From Myxococcales bacterium (GTDB lineage Bacteria > Lernaellota > Lernaellaia > Lernaellales > Lernaellaceae): a DNA stretch of 64,000 nt. The notes below the pieces were generated by a model that worked only from the letters and a program-made list of their open reading frames with translations, ran no database searches and was not told where the DNA came from. Positions 16,640-25,953 of the stretch are shown one piece after another. Position 1 is the first letter of the stretch. Each line of letters starts with the position of its first letter. The position numbers and the translations under genes are program-made. The stretch spans positions 46,428-110,427 of the forward strand of contig JAAYVF010000087.1 of NCBI GenBank assembly GCA_012517325.1. The letters run 5' to 3'.

Positions 16640-17230
16640 TCACGCCGTCGGTGGATCGGGAAGCGAGTCGCCGGCCGCCGGCGGTTTCGCCTTTTGCCGG
16701 TTCGCCAGGCGGTACCAGATCGCCTCGGCGAGCAGCACCAGGGCGCAGACGGCGAGCAGCGGCACGCCGTACTGGCGCACCAGGCGCACGGCGTCGTCGG
16801 GCAAAATCAGCAGCGGCAAGGCCTGGGTGCCGCCGAGAAGCACGGCCACGACGAGCAATCCGCGCCGCCAGGCGGCTTTGCGCCGCCCGAAGATCAGGTA
16901 GGAAAACGCACCAATGCCCATCAGCCCGAGCATCAACGCCAGCCATTTCTGCGCGATGTGGATCAATTGCAGTTCGGTGCGGATGGAAACCGCCTCGGGC
17001 AGGTCGCCGAATTCGGCCTGGAGCAAGCGCTCGCGGGTGGCGGGAAAGCCGGCGATCAGGCGCCGGCGCGCGTCGCGCTGGCCGATGTGCTCCAGATCGT
17101 TGGCCCGGATGCCGCGATAGCCGGCCAGTTCCAAATCGAGCAGCCGGTCGTAGCCATAGCCGGCCCCGGCGGCCAGCAGCAACACCGCCAGAATCCGCAA
17201 CAACATTTTGGCGCCAGCCGGAACTTTCAC
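16640..17230 (-). CDS. Small multi-pass membrane protein, unknown function
   Basis: About 196 residues. The start is taken as GTG 17228-17230 because GGGGAG lies 5-6 bp upstream; ATG 17206 (MLLRILAVLLLAAG) is an alternative. TM segments are predicted at the N terminus, about residues 95-110 (LALMLGLMGIGAFSYLIFG), 120-140 and 150-170, with a soluble loop between the first two (DLEHIGQRDARRRLIAGFPA). The C-terminal tail is Pro/Lys-rich. It lies 47 bp after glpC and 68 bp before the kinase gene, so it may be cotranscribed with either. No family recognised. A much longer open frame on this strand through glpC is a shadow. Confidence 0.6.
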   Translation of the reverse strand: MKVPAGAKMLLRILAVLLLAAGAGYGYDRLLDLELAGYRGIRANDLEHIGQRDARRRLIAGFPATRERLLQAEFGDLPEAVSIRTELQLIHIAQKWLALMLGLMGIGAFSYLIFGRRKAAWRRGLLVVAVLLGGTQALPLLILPDDAVRLVRQYGVPLLAVCALVLLAEAIWYRLANRQKAKPPAAGDSLPDPPTA

Positions 17231-17277
17231 GCGACTCCCCCGGTGATTCGCCGGAAATGGTAGCCGAATCCGGCGGG

Positions 17278-18495
17278 TCAGGCCAGCGCCTCGGCCAGGA
17301 TTTCCACCGGATGGCGGGCCGCGACGCCGGTCAGGGCGGTGATTTGCATCCGGCAGCCCTCGCATTCGGAAAGCACGAGTTCGGGCTTCCACTCGGCGAC
17401 CCGCTCGGCCACGCCGCGGCCGATTTCGCGGGCCAGACCGCCGGTCTTCTGCTTGAAACCGTACGTTCCCGCCAGGCCGCAACAGCCGGCGTCCAGCACC
17501 CGCACCGAAAACTCGGGAATCTTGCCCAGCACCCGCACGGCGTTGGCGCCGCCGCCCAGGGCGGTCAGGTGGCAGGCCTCGTGATAGGCGGTCCGGCGCG
17601 GCAGCGGCTTGAGCGGCAGCGACAACTCGCCGGCGTCGTCCAGCCGCCGCAGGTACGAGAACAGATCGACCACCTTCGCCGACACGTCGCGGCAATCCAG
17701 CCCCAGCATCTCGCTCATTTCGTGCGACAGGGCCAGGGCGCAGCTCGGCGAGCCCACCACGATCGCCTCGCAACCGGCGGCGAGCGCCGCCCGCAACGAC
17801 TCGACGTTGGTCCGGGCCAGCTTTTGCGCGGCGGCCAGATCGCCCGCGCCCAGCAGCGCCGCGCCGCAGCAGTTCTGCCGCGGGATTTCGACGGCGACGC
17901 CGGCGGCGGCCAGCACCTTGAGCACCGCCAGTCCGACGTCGGGATCGTTGCTGTCGGTGAAACAGCCGTAAAAGTAGGCCACCCGATGCCGCCCGGTTTC
18001 CGGCTTACGCCCGCGCACCAGGCGGGTGAACCGCCGGCGGGCGAACGACGGCAGCGGCGCGCGGCGATCGATGCCCAGCAGCTTTTCCATGAACCAGCGG
18101 ACGATCCGCAAGCGCAGCGCCCAATTGGCGAGCGGCCGAAAGGCCACGCCCAGCGGCAGGAACAGGTAGGAATGGGTCATCAAGGTCGTGGTCAGGTCGC
18201 GGCCCCGCGCCGCCGCGTAGCGCTGCTTGGCGTATTGGTTGATTTCGGCGATCGGCACGTCGGCCGGGCAGGCCACCTGACAGCGGTAACAGCCGGTGCA
18301 CAGGTTGATCCACGACCCTTCGACGGGCTCGCCGCGGCCGCGGAAGCGCTGCGCGTCCGGCCCGGCCTGCTTGGGCCCCGGAAAGGCGTCGGTCACCTGG
18401 ACGACCGGGCAGGCCGCCACGCAGATGGTGCACTTGATGCACGGTTCGTAGAGGCCGTCGGGCCGCAGGGGTTCGATCAACGGTTGCCGGCTCAT
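17278..18495 (-). CDS. glpC: Anaerobic glycerol-3-phosphate dehydrogenase subunit C
   Basis: Iron-sulfur, membrane-associated subunit that passes electrons from GlpAB to the quinone pool. The 405-residue protein has two 4Fe-4S motifs, CIKCTICVAACP (about residues 19-30) and CTGCYRCQVACP (about 66-77). Two CCG-type cysteine-rich domains follow, with CGAALLGAGD and AGCCGLAGTYG segments typical of GlpC/HdrD-like electron-transfer subunits. ATG 18495 overlaps the glpB stop by 4 bp. The gene order here is glpA, glpB, glpC with identical 4-bp overlaps, giving tight translational coupling. Confidence 0.93.
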   Translation of the reverse strand: MSRQPLIEPLRPDGLYEPCIKCTICVAACPVVQVTDAFPGPKQAGPDAQRFRGRGEPVEGSWINLCTGCYRCQVACPADVPIAEINQYAKQRYAAARGRDLTTTLMTHSYLFLPLGVAFRPLANWALRLRIVRWFMEKLLGIDRRAPLPSFARRRFTRLVRGRKPETGRHRVAYFYGCFTDSNDPDVGLAVLKVLAAAGVAVEIPRQNCCGAALLGAGDLAAAQKLARTNVESLRAALAAGCEAIVVGSPSCALALSHEMSEMLGLDCRDVSAKVVDLFSYLRRLDDAGELSLPLKPLPRRTAYHEACHLTALGGGANAVRVLGKIPEFSVRVLDAGCCGLAGTYGFKQKTGGLAREIGRGVAERVAEWKPELVLSECEGCRMQITALTGVAARHPVEILAEALA

Positions 18496-19727
18496 GACAC
18501 ATCTCCCGCCGCGTAACGGCCGGCCAGGTCGCCGGTCGCCACCGCCACGCCGCCGCCGGACCGCTCGCGGTAGGGATCGAAGCCCGCCAGAATGTCGCCG
18601 CCGGCAAACAGGTTGTCGAAAAGGGGCCGCTCGCCGGATAGGGGCCGCAGCCGTTCGTCCGTGGCTACGCCGGTCGCCAGTGCCGGATGGCCGCCCGGCG
18701 AGAGGAACGCGGCGTCGAAGTAAGGCCGGCCGCTCGCGCCGACCACCGGCAGGGCGAATACCGGCTCGCGCAAACCTTCGCGATCGCCGACCAACCCGCC
18801 GGACACCAGGTGGCCGGTCGCCAGGACGAAGGCGTCGGCCGTTTCGATCTGCTCGAACGGGCCGGTTTTGACTCGCAGGCCCGTCAGGCGGCCATTTTCG
18901 ACAACCGGGCCGACGACCCGCGCCGCCTGCGCGACCCGCACCCCGGCGTCCAGCACCCGCCGGCGCAGGGCGGTAAACAGCCGCAGGCCGGGCAGGCTGG
19001 GCGGCTGGCCGGGCGCTTCGCACAATTCGCCGCCGAACCGTTCCTCGATACCGCGCTTGACGGCCAGCGTGTTTTCCGGCCCGAGCACCGCGGGAATCAA
19101 CACGGTTTGGCCGGGCGCCCGCTCGCGCAAAAAGTCGCCCAGCGCCACCGCGTAGTCCGGCCGCGCCAGGGCGTGGCTCAGGCCGATCGCGTCGCGCCGA
19201 GCCGCCGGGCCCGCGAAATCGAGCGCCGCCACCGCGCGGCCCAGGCGCCGCCCGAGCTCGCCCGCCGTCAGCGCCGCCGAAAAATTGCCGAAGCCGCTCA
19301 GATTGCACACCGCCGCGATGCGCTTCGGCGCGGCCGCCATCGTCGCCGGAACCAGCGCCGTCGGCCGCAGCGTGCCGAACGCGGTGACGACCCGGCGCTG
19401 CGTCTCGCCGTCCCCGAGCAGTTCCACGCCCGCCGCGGCCAGTTCCTGCCGGAAGAACGCCAGCGCGCGCCGGAGGCGATCCACACCGACCAGCGCGTAC
19501 GGGTGCCGCGGATTTTCGGCCGCCAGTTTCGCCACCGCCGCCAACGGGTTTTCGACCGGTTCCGCCGCGCCGGCCGGATACGCCAGCACGTCCAGGCAGC
19601 CGCTGAACAGGTGATGCACCCCCTGGCCGCCGACGATCAGCGTCACGTTCGCGCCGGCCCGCGCCGCCGCCAACGCCGCCGTCAATCCGGCCAGGCCGCC
19701 GCCGATGACCGCCACGCGCCGGCTCAT
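18492..19727 (-). CDS. glpB: Anaerobic glycerol-3-phosphate dehydrogenase subunit B
   Basis: FMN/FAD-binding accessory subunit of the GlpABC complex. The N terminus has the Rossmann motif RVAVIGGGLAGLTAALAAARAG. Later hallmarks are the HLFSGCLDVLAY segment, typical of GlpB, and a C-terminal LFDNLFAGGDILAGFDPYRE followed by GGGVAVATGDLAG, where the flavin-binding fold closes. Length is 411 residues. ATG 19727 overlaps glpA by 4 bp; a longer open frame back to 20153 lies inside glpA and is not used. Confidence 0.92.
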   Translation of the reverse strand: MSRRVAVIGGGLAGLTAALAAARAGANVTLIVGGQGVHHLFSGCLDVLAYPAGAAEPVENPLAAVAKLAAENPRHPYALVGVDRLRRALAFFRQELAAAGVELLGDGETQRRVVTAFGTLRPTALVPATMAAAPKRIAAVCNLSGFGNFSAALTAGELGRRLGRAVAALDFAGPAARRDAIGLSHALARPDYAVALGDFLRERAPGQTVLIPAVLGPENTLAVKRGIEERFGGELCEAPGQPPSLPGLRLFTALRRRVLDAGVRVAQAARVVGPVVENGRLTGLRVKTGPFEQIETADAFVLATGHLVSGGLVGDREGLREPVFALPVVGASGRPYFDAAFLSPGGHPALATGVATDERLRPLSGERPLFDNLFAGGDILAGFDPYRERSGGGVAVATGDLAGRYAAGDVS

Positions 19728-21283
19728 GACGACACCTCGCGATCCAAACCCATCAGCGTGGCGTAGAGGGCGTAGTTGAGCGCTTCCTCGCGCAATTGGT
19801 CGCCCCACAAAATGGGCGCGATCCCCGCGAAGCGCTGCTCGAGAAAACGCTTGAGCACCGGAACCGCCTGACCGGGAGCCACCAGTCCGGCTTCCTGCAA
19901 AACGGCCAGGCCGCGGAAGGCGCACATCCCGCCCTGACACGGGCCCATGCCCAACCGGGTGCGATGCTGGATGTCGGCCAGATCGGGCCGGCCGGCCAGT
20001 TCCGGCAGGATCGCTTCGATCGTCGAACGCTGGACCATCTCGCATTCGCAGATCATCTCGCCCGGCGGCAGGCCCTCGACGCGCGCCAGCCGCTCGTAAC
20101 GGCGGTAAAAATCCGTCGCGCCGGGGCGCAGCGGCGTGGTCGCCGTGCGGCATTCGCGGTCGACGCCCAGGATCGCTGCGACGCGGTCGGCGGTCTTTTC
20201 GGCCATCAGGCGATAGGTCGTCAGTTTGCCGCCGACGATGCTCACCAGGCCGGGCCGGTCGTCGCGTTTGGCGTGGTCGAGCACGAAGAAGCCCCGGCTG
20301 ATGGCGCGGCCGTCGCCGCCGGCGCTGGTTTCCTGATAGAGCGGCCGGACGCCCGCATAGACGCGCAGCGCCCGGGCGTCGGTAAAGCCGGGCACCATGT
20401 CCTCGCCTTCACGGAACATCAGGGCGAGCTCGCGCTCCTCGATGCGTAACCCGTCCGCCGACGGCACGCCGATGCTCGTGGTGCCGATGATGCTCGTCGG
20501 GCCGTTGGGAATCAGCAGATCGCCGTCGGCCGGCTTGCGGCAGCGGTTGATGACGCGGTCGCAGAACCGGCGGTTGGTGATGATCAGGCTGCCCTTGGAC
20601 AGCGTCAGGCGCACCTCGACACCCGCCAGGGCCGCCAGCGCCATGGTCCAGCCGCCCGCCGCCAGCACCGTCACCGCCGCCCGCGCCTCGTGCTCGCCCG
20701 CGTCGTCGGCGTAGCGCACGCCGACGATCCGGCGGCCGTTTTCCAGAAAGCCGGTCACCCGGCAGTGGGTCCGCACCACCGCGCCGTCGCGCTGGGCCGC
20801 CCGCGCGTTTTCCTGCGAGAGGAAGAACGGGTCGACGCTGGCGTCGGGGACGCCGAGCACGCGGGTCAGGCGCGGATTCAGAAAAGGTTCGAGCGCCAGG
20901 GCATCGGCGACCGCCAGCGGCGCGCATTCGATGCCGGCCGCCTCGCAGCCGCGCCGCAGGTCGTCGTAATAGGCCGGGTCGTCGCCCGGTAATTCGATCG
21001 ACAACCCGCCGGTCGGTTCGGTGCAATGGGGCGCGATGCGCTGGACGATGCGGTTTTCCTCGATGCACTCGCGGGCCGCGACCGGGTCGTTGACGGCGTA
21101 GCGGACGCCGCTGTGCAGCAGGCCGTGACAGCGGCCCGTCGCGCCGTGGGCCAGATCCTGTTGTTCGAGCAGCAAAACGCCGATGCCGCGCTGCGCCAAA
21201 TCGCGCGCCAGGCCGCAGCCGGTGACGCCGCCGCCGATCACGATCGTCTCGTAGGAACGGGGAGAAGAAGTCGAGTTCAGCAT
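19724..21283 (-). CDS. glpA: Anaerobic glycerol-3-phosphate dehydrogenase subunit A
   Basis: Catalytic FAD subunit oxidising sn-glycerol-3-phosphate to dihydroxyacetone phosphate under anaerobic conditions. Motifs: ETIVIGGGVTGCGLARDLAQ (FAD), GATGRCHGLLHSGVRYAV, VINRCRKPADGDLLIPNGPT, GVRPLYQ and SIVGGKLTTYRLMAEKTAD, all close to E. coli GlpA. The C-terminal region has the BFD-type cysteines MICECEMV and MGPCQGGMC (about 2Fe-2S). ATG 21283 is chosen since the FAD motif starts about ten residues later; in-frame ATGs at 21310 and 21313 are possible and none has a strong Shine-Dalgarno. It is divergent from the phosphodiesterase gene across 174 bp. Confidence 0.95.
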   Translation of the reverse strand: MLNSTSSPRSYETIVIGGGVTGCGLARDLAQRGIGVLLLEQQDLAHGATGRCHGLLHSGVRYAVNDPVAARECIEENRIVQRIAPHCTEPTGGLSIELPGDDPAYYDDLRRGCEAAGIECAPLAVADALALEPFLNPRLTRVLGVPDASVDPFFLSQENARAAQRDGAVVRTHCRVTGFLENGRRIVGVRYADDAGEHEARAAVTVLAAGGWTMALAALAGVEVRLTLSKGSLIITNRRFCDRVINRCRKPADGDLLIPNGPTSIIGTTSIGVPSADGLRIEERELALMFREGEDMVPGFTDARALRVYAGVRPLYQETSAGGDGRAISRGFFVLDHAKRDDRPGLVSIVGGKLTTYRLMAEKTADRVAAILGVDRECRTATTPLRPGATDFYRRYERLARVEGLPPGEMICECEMVQRSTIEAILPELAGRPDLADIQHRTRLGMGPCQGGMCAFRGLAVLQEAGLVAPGQAVPVLKRFLEQRFAGIAPILWGDQLREEALNYALYATLMGLDREVSS

Positions 21284-21457
21284 GAGTGTACGATCCGTGT
21301 TTTTCTTCATCATCGCCGTTGTTTTATCGGCAATGGCTTGAACTGTCCAGCGCCGAAGGAATCGAAAAAATGCTTTTTTGTTTGAATGGGCGCTTTTCAC
21401 GCGGATATTTCGTGTTTATACTCGATCTCGTGGGTGGAGGAGGCCGAAGGGGTTTTG

Positions 21458-23167
21458 ATGCGCTTCGGCTCTTTAGTTCGCCTGATCTACGTCCGGCCGG
21501 CGCGTTATCGCGTCTGGATCTTGATTCTTACAATCTTTTTCGTCCTGGCGCTCATCCCGTTTCTCCGCAGCATTTATCATTCGCCCGGCTCCGCCTACAG
21601 CGATCTGGACGCGGCGGCGGTGACGCTGATCAAGAATCCGCCGGCCGTCGACCTGCTGACCGGCGAGCGGTTGACGAGCGCCAAAGGGGCGCGCGACGTC
21701 CGCAACGACCAGTACAAATTTCGGGTCGAGCACCCCGGCTACCAGACGCACTACGAATGGTCCGACCAACCACCCCTGCCGGCCGATGCGCTGCTCCTGG
21801 CGCCCGACAATCCTGAAGCCTATCGCCGGCTCGCCTGGAAAAACCCGGCGGGGCCGAAACTGATCGTCTTGCAATTCGACGGTATGACGCCGGCGCTGGT
21901 CGAACGTTACCGCGCCGAACATTCCATGCCGGCCCTGGAAACGATGCTCGAACGCGGTACGGGCGGCCGTCTGACCAGTTGCTGCGAATTGCGCTCGCCG
22001 CCCATCTGGACGACCATCAATTCCGGCCTGCCGCCGGCGGAACACGGCATCGAAGGATTTCTGAAGTCGGATCCGCGAACCGGCGATTTGCTCGATTATC
22101 AACCGGCCGATGTGCACGCCCCGCGCCTCTGGGACATCACGCGCCGGCACGGCTTGTGGACGGCGCTGCTGGGCGTTTTCCTGATCGATCCGCAGGAAAA
22201 CCTGCTCGGCCCGCAAAAACTGGCGAGCGGCCGGCGCCTAGTCGCCCAATGGCGCGCCGAAAAGTCGCCGGCGGTCGTGGTCCTTTACCTCACCGACGCC
22301 GACTACACGGCCCACCGTCATTTTCTGGAAGCCGAGCCGGAACATTTTCGCCGGCAAGGCTGGCATTTCACCGACGAAGCGGTCGCTTTTTACCGCGAGG
22401 CTTTGCCGCAGGCCTACCGGACGCTGGACGCCTGGATCGGTCTGGCCCTGACGCTCGCCGGGCCGGATACGGCGATTCTCCTGCTTTCCGATCACGGGCT
22501 CCGCCCCGTCGCCGGCCCTCCCTTGCCGATCGCCAACGCCGAGAAACTGGCCGCCATTCTGAATAAAAACCTGCCGGGATTCACGGCCTGCGATACGCGC
22601 GTCGACGAGACGCTGCAGTTGTGCGCCCGGCCCGGAACGGACCTGCGATCGGCCAAGGAACTCCTGGAAAACGCCAAACTGGACAGCGGCGAACCGCTTT
22701 TCGCCGGCGTTTCGATTCACGACCTGACCGCGGCCGGCGCCGGCGAACCGCCGGCCCGCGTGCTCGAGGCGGTCGTCGCGCCCGCCCTGTTATCGCCCGA
22801 TCGCCGCCCGACCGACCGCTGGAACATCGGCAACCGCCACCCGCATCTGTCCCGCCTGTTCGATTTCGACGCGACCAACTCCGGCGAGCACGATCCGGAA
22901 GGCGTGTACTATCTGGCCGGCGCCGGGATCCGCGTCGGTTCACCGGCGAAGGATCCTTCCGTTTTCGACGCGATGCCGACCATGCTGACCCTGCTGGGGC
23001 TGCCCGCCGCGCTGGATATGCCGGGTCGCGCCTGGACCGAGTGCCTCGACGGCCCAAAGCTGTTGCCGCGGATCGCCAGTTACGGCCGCTCCAACAGCAC
23101 CGCCGCCGCGCAAATCCCCTCCGCGGCCACGATCAACCACTTGAAAAGCCTCAATTATATTCAATAG
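21458..23167 (+). CDS. Membrane-anchored type I phosphodiesterase / alkaline-phosphatase-fold protein
   Basis: 569 residues with an N-terminal TM anchor (YRVWILILTIFFVLALIPF) and a large extracytoplasmic domain. The catalytic core shows the superfamily layout: LIVLQFDGMTPALVERY (metal Asp), then PPIWTTINSGLPPAEHGIEG, where Thr of WTT is the usual nucleophile position, YLTDADYTAHRH, LLLSDHGLRP (Asp-His metal pair) and a final DPEGVYYLAGAGI. This matches nucleotide pyrophosphatase/phosphodiesterase-like proteins annotated as alkaline phosphatase family. Substrate unknown. ATG 21458 is preceded by a purine-rich GAAGGGG. It is convergent with the Nudix gene, with only 17 bp between. Confidence 0.85.
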   Translation: MRFGSLVRLIYVRPARYRVWILILTIFFVLALIPFLRSIYHSPGSAYSDLDAAAVTLIKNPPAVDLLTGERLTSAKGARDVRNDQYKFRVEHPGYQTHYEWSDQPPLPADALLLAPDNPEAYRRLAWKNPAGPKLIVLQFDGMTPALVERYRAEHSMPALETMLERGTGGRLTSCCELRSPPIWTTINSGLPPAEHGIEGFLKSDPRTGDLLDYQPADVHAPRLWDITRRHGLWTALLGVFLIDPQENLLGPQKLASGRRLVAQWRAEKSPAVVVLYLTDADYTAHRHFLEAEPEHFRRQGWHFTDEAVAFYREALPQAYRTLDAWIGLALTLAGPDTAILLLSDHGLRPVAGPPLPIANAEKLAAILNKNLPGFTACDTRVDETLQLCARPGTDLRSAKELLENAKLDSGEPLFAGVSIHDLTAAGAGEPPARVLEAVVAPALLSPDRRPTDRWNIGNRHPHLSRLFDFDATNSGEHDPEGVYYLAGAGIRVGSPAKDPSVFDAMPTMLTLLGLPAALDMPGRAWTECLDGPKLLPRIASYGRSNSTAAAQIPSAATINHLKSLNYIQ

Positions 23168-23184
23168 TCGTCGCTGAACCGGGA

Positions 23185-23700
23185 TTATCTGTCCGGCTTC
23201 CGGAACGGCGCCGCCGACCAGACGGCCGAGGGCAACTTGCCTTGTTCGCGGGCGGCGAACGCCGCCAGGGCCAGCGAGCGCTGGTAGGGTTTGAGATCGG
23301 GCAGGTCGGCGGCGGTAAAGGCGGCCATTTCGTCGACCTCGGCGCTGGGCCGGAACGCGCCGCCGGCGAATCGCGCCAGGTAGACGACCTCGAAATTCGG
23401 CCAGACCGGCCCGGCCAGCGAGGCCAACGGGGCCAGAACTTCCAGATCCAGGGCGGCTTCCTCGCGAATCTCGCGCCGCAGGGCTTCTTCCGGTTCCTCG
23501 TAGCGGCGAATCCAGCCGCCGGGGAACGACCAGTGATAGCGCCGGCGGTAGGTGTGGTGGAAAAGCACCAGCCGGCCGCGGTCGTCGAAGATGACCGCCA
23601 CGGCGCCGATCAAAAAACGCGGATTGAGCAGCGACAACAGAACGGTTTGCAATCGGGGCCAGCGCGCCAGGAATTTCCAGATGCGCAGCATCAGGCTCAC
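23185..23700 (-). CDS. Nudix hydrolase
   Basis: 171-residue hydrolase of nucleoside-diphosphate-linked compounds. The Nudix box spans residues 62-84: G62, E68, then REIREEAAL at 76-84, with the catalytic Glu pair intact; the usual Gly before the last hydrophobic residue is Ala. The strand before it (IGAVAVIFDDRGRLVLFHH) and WSFPGGW are typical. The N terminus (MSLMLRIWKFLARWPRLQ) is basic and amphipathic, suggesting peripheral membrane contact. ATG 23700 overlaps the stop of the coiled-coil gene by 4 bp, so the two form a small operon. Substrate not predictable. Confidence 0.88.
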   Translation of the reverse strand: MSLMLRIWKFLARWPRLQTVLLSLLNPRFLIGAVAVIFDDRGRLVLFHHTYRRRYHWSFPGGWIRRYEEPEEALRREIREEAALDLEVLAPLASLAGPVWPNFEVVYLARFAGGAFRPSAEVDEMAAFTAADLPDLKPYQRSLALAAFAAREQGKLPSAVWSAAPFRKPDR

Positions 23701-24425
23701 GACAGTTTCTGCCTCTGGATTGGGGCGATCACCTGGTTGAGTTCTTCGACGAACGATTGGGCGTCCTCGACGTTCGACAGGATCACCTGCACCTGATCGG
23801 CGGCCTCGCTGGAATCCGACAGGCCGGCGCCGACCTCGGCCAGCAGTTCGATGGCGTTTTCGATGGCCCCGAGGCGGTGGTCGATGAGGCGGCGTTTTTC
23901 GACTAGTTCCAGGTAATTTTCCTGGCGCTTTTTCAACACTTCGATATTGCGGTCCAGAATGGCGCGTTCCGCTTCCTGGGCGGCCGCCTTCTGGGCGTTG
24001 GCTTTGAGGATCTCGGCGTTGAAGTCGATCCGCCGACCCAGGACGTTGCTGTCGATCCGCCGGCCGGCCAGGAGCAGTTCAAGAAAGGATTTCAAGAGGC
24101 TTTTGACTTGCGTGGCGCTGGCCGACATCGCGCCAATGCGGTGGCTGTTGGCTTGCAGATCCTCCTCGACGCGCCGCGCCGTTTCCCAAAGCCGCAGGTA
24201 GCGCTGCCGCTCCTTCGCGGGCAGCCGCCGCAACTGAAAAGCGGGCAGGCGGGAACGGTCGAGAATGCCGCGCACCGTCAGGTAGGCCGCTTCCCCGCCC
24301 AGCACGAACCAGCCCAGGTTGTAGTCGCCCGGCACCGTCGCGACCGCCGTCAATCCGGCGAACAGGTACAGCAGGTTGAAGCGATTCACCCAGGGATGCA
24401 GCAAAAAGCTTTTTATCCACTTCAA
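23697..24425 (-). CDS. Two-TM coiled-coil protein, unknown function
   Basis: 242 residues. Two hydrophobic segments near the N terminus (FNLLYLFAGLTAVATV and NLGWFVLGGEAAYLTV) form a hairpin. From about residue 70 to the end the protein is a long charged helix with heptad character (RQRYLRLWETARRVEEDLQ, AEILKANAQKAAAQEAERA, RQENYLELVEKRRLID), i.e. a cytoplasmic coiled coil. No enzyme motif is seen. It is translationally coupled to the downstream Nudix gene by a 4-bp overlap and transcribed away from the nuo operon. Confidence 0.7.
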   Translation of the reverse strand: MKWIKSFLLHPWVNRFNLLYLFAGLTAVATVPGDYNLGWFVLGGEAAYLTVRGILDRSRLPAFQLRRLPAKERQRYLRLWETARRVEEDLQANSHRIGAMSASATQVKSLLKSFLELLLAGRRIDSNVLGRRIDFNAEILKANAQKAAAQEAERAILDRNIEVLKKRQENYLELVEKRRLIDHRLGAIENAIELLAEVGAGLSDSSEAADQVQVILSNVEDAQSFVEELNQVIAPIQRQKLS

Positions 24426-24569
24426 AGCGGTGGCTCCTTCCGACCGAGGATGGCTGATTCTAGCGGAATCGGCGGCGAATCGCTATCGGCCGGCGGGCGG
24501 CGGGCGGCGGAGGTTTCAAACGGCGCAATTGTTGGACTTTTCTCGTTTTTAATCCGCATTTTCGGTTGG

Positions 24570-24597
24570 TTGACAGGTTGATGAAGGATGCTAAGAT
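24570..24597 (+). promoter_or_regulatory. Promoter for the nuo operon
   Basis: TTGACA at 24570-24575, 16-bp spacer, TAAGAT at 24592-24597 preceded by TGC (extended -10 pattern). It lies 37 bp before the nuoA start, with GTAAGGA as ribosome site just before ATG 24635. Confidence 0.55.
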
Positions 24598-24634
24598 CGG
24601 CGCAAATTCCACGTTCGGACGGTAAGGAACGCTC

Positions 24635-25006
24635 ATGCCCACCGATTTTCTTCCCGTTTTTTTCTACCTGGTGATTGTCGTGCTCATCGGCGCCGGAGGC
24701 ATCGTCGGCCTGTCGCGGCTGATCGGTCCGCGCAAGGATACGGCGGAAAAACTCAGCCCGTACGAATGCGGCGTGCCGCTGATCGGCGACACCCATGAAA
24801 AGTTCCCGATGAAGTACTACATCATCGGTATGTTGTTCATCCTGTTCGACGTGGAAGTCATTTTTCTTTACCCGTGGGCGGTGATTTACAAGGAAATGAG
24901 CGCCGGCTTCGGCTTGTTCGCCCTGGGCGAGATGGCGGCCTTCGTGCTGATTCTGCTCATCGGCTACCTCTACCTGTGGCGCAAGGGGGCGCTGGAATGG
25001 GAATAG
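24635..25006 (+). CDS. nuoA: NADH-quinone oxidoreductase subunit A
   Basis: Membrane subunit of complex I next to the quinone channel. The 123-residue protein has three TM segments and the NuoA loop [22 protein letters not shown] followed by [16 protein letters not shown], with the conserved Cys of the switch loop. First gene of an operon reading A-B-C-D-(HATPase)-H-I-J-K-L-M-N. The last 10 bp overlap nuoB. Confidence 0.96.
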   Translation: MPTDFLPVFFYLVIVVLIGAGGIVGLSRLIGPRKDTAEKLSPYECGVPLIGDTHEKFPMKYYIIGMLFILFDVEVIFLYPWAVIYKEMSAGFGLFALGEMAAFVLILLIGYLYLWRKGALEWE

Positions 25007-25479
25007 AGCAACATATCCCGGACGGGTTTCTGACGACCACCGTCGATAAGCTGGTCAACTGGTCGCGGACGTACTCGACCTGGCCGGTGACGTTCGGCCT
25101 GGCCTGCTGCGCGCTGGAAATGATGGGCGCGGCGATGGCGCACTACGACATCAGCCGGTTCGGCATGGAAATCTTCCGGGCCAGCCCGCGCCAGGCGGAT
25201 TTGATGATCGTCGCCGGGACGCTGACGAAAAAGATGGCGCCGGTCATGCGCAAGGTCTACGACCAGATGACCGAACCCAAATGGGTGCTGGCGATGGGCT
25301 CCTGCGCCTGTTCGGGCGGCATTTTCCGCAGTTACGCCGTGGTGCAGGGCGTCGATCAAATCGTCCCGGTCGACGTTTTCGTGCCCGGTTGTCCGCCGCG
25401 TCCCGAGGCGCTGCTCTACGGGATTCAGGAACTGCTGAAAAAGAAGGTTCAAACCGACTCATTTAAAAAACGGGCCTGA
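24997..25479 (+). CDS. nuoB: NADH-quinone oxidoreductase subunit B
   Basis: Peripheral subunit carrying the terminal 4Fe-4S cluster N2 that reduces quinone. It has the tandem cysteines in [12 protein letters not shown], the third ligand in [12 protein letters not shown] and the fourth in [17 protein letters not shown]. 160 residues. ATG 24997 lies inside the nuoA tail (10-bp overlap); a longer frame back to 24874 is a nuoA shadow. Confidence 0.97.
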   Translation: MGIEQHIPDGFLTTTVDKLVNWSRTYSTWPVTFGLACCALEMMGAAMAHYDISRFGMEIFRASPRQADLMIVAGTLTKKMAPVMRKVYDQMTEPKWVLAMGSCACSGGIFRSYAVVQGVDQIVPVDVFVPGCPPRPEALLYGIQELLKKKVQTDSFKKRA

Positions 25480-25482
25480 CGG

Positions 25483-25953
25483 ATGACGGATCAAAAGGCA
25501 CTACTGGATCGATTGACGGCGATGTTTCCCGACCTGGCGTGGCAAACGGACCGGGGCGGGCTGCCGACCGTCGCCGTATCCCGCGAACAATACGTGGCGA
25601 CGGTGCGCCGGCTGCGCGAGGATCCGGCGCTGCGCTTCACCATCCTCTCGCACCTGACCGGCGTGCATTACCCGGACGACGCCGAGCCGTTCGAGGTGGT
25701 CGTGCGCCTGACCAGCCTGACCCTGCCGGGCCAGGCGGCGATCAAGGTGCGCGCGGCGGGCGAGCCGCCGGCCCTGCCCAGCCTGGCCGCTTTCTGGCAG
25801 GCCGCGAACTGGCACGAACGCGAAACCCACGACATGTTCGGCATCCGGTTCGAAGGCCACCCGAACCTGGCCCCCCTGCTGCTGCCGGAGGACGCGGACT
25901 ACCATCCGCTGCGCAAGGACTTTCCGGTCGAGGGCACGGAGGAACCGGCATGA
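25483..25953 (+). CDS. nuoC: NADH-quinone oxidoreductase subunit C
   Basis: 30-kDa-type peripheral subunit of the quinone-reducing module. 156 residues with the family block NWHERETHDMFGIRFEGHPNL and the C-terminal LLPEDADYHPLRKDFPV. It is a separate protein, not fused to NuoD as in E. coli. The stop overlaps the nuoD start (ATGA). Confidence 0.95.
   Translation: MTDQKALLDRLTAMFPDLAWQTDRGGLPTVAVSREQYVATVRRLREDPALRFTILSHLTGVHYPDDAEPFEVVVRLTSLTLPGQAAIKVRAAGEPPALPSLAAFWQAANWHERETHDMFGIRFEGHPNLAPLLLPEDADYHPLRKDFPVEGTEEPA

Noticed and set aside
17278..19308. 676-codon frame suggesting a GlpB-GlpC fusion
   Set aside because: The upstream half is in a different frame from glpB and is Arg/Gly-rich shadow. 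GlpC starts at 18495 with a 4-bp overlap.
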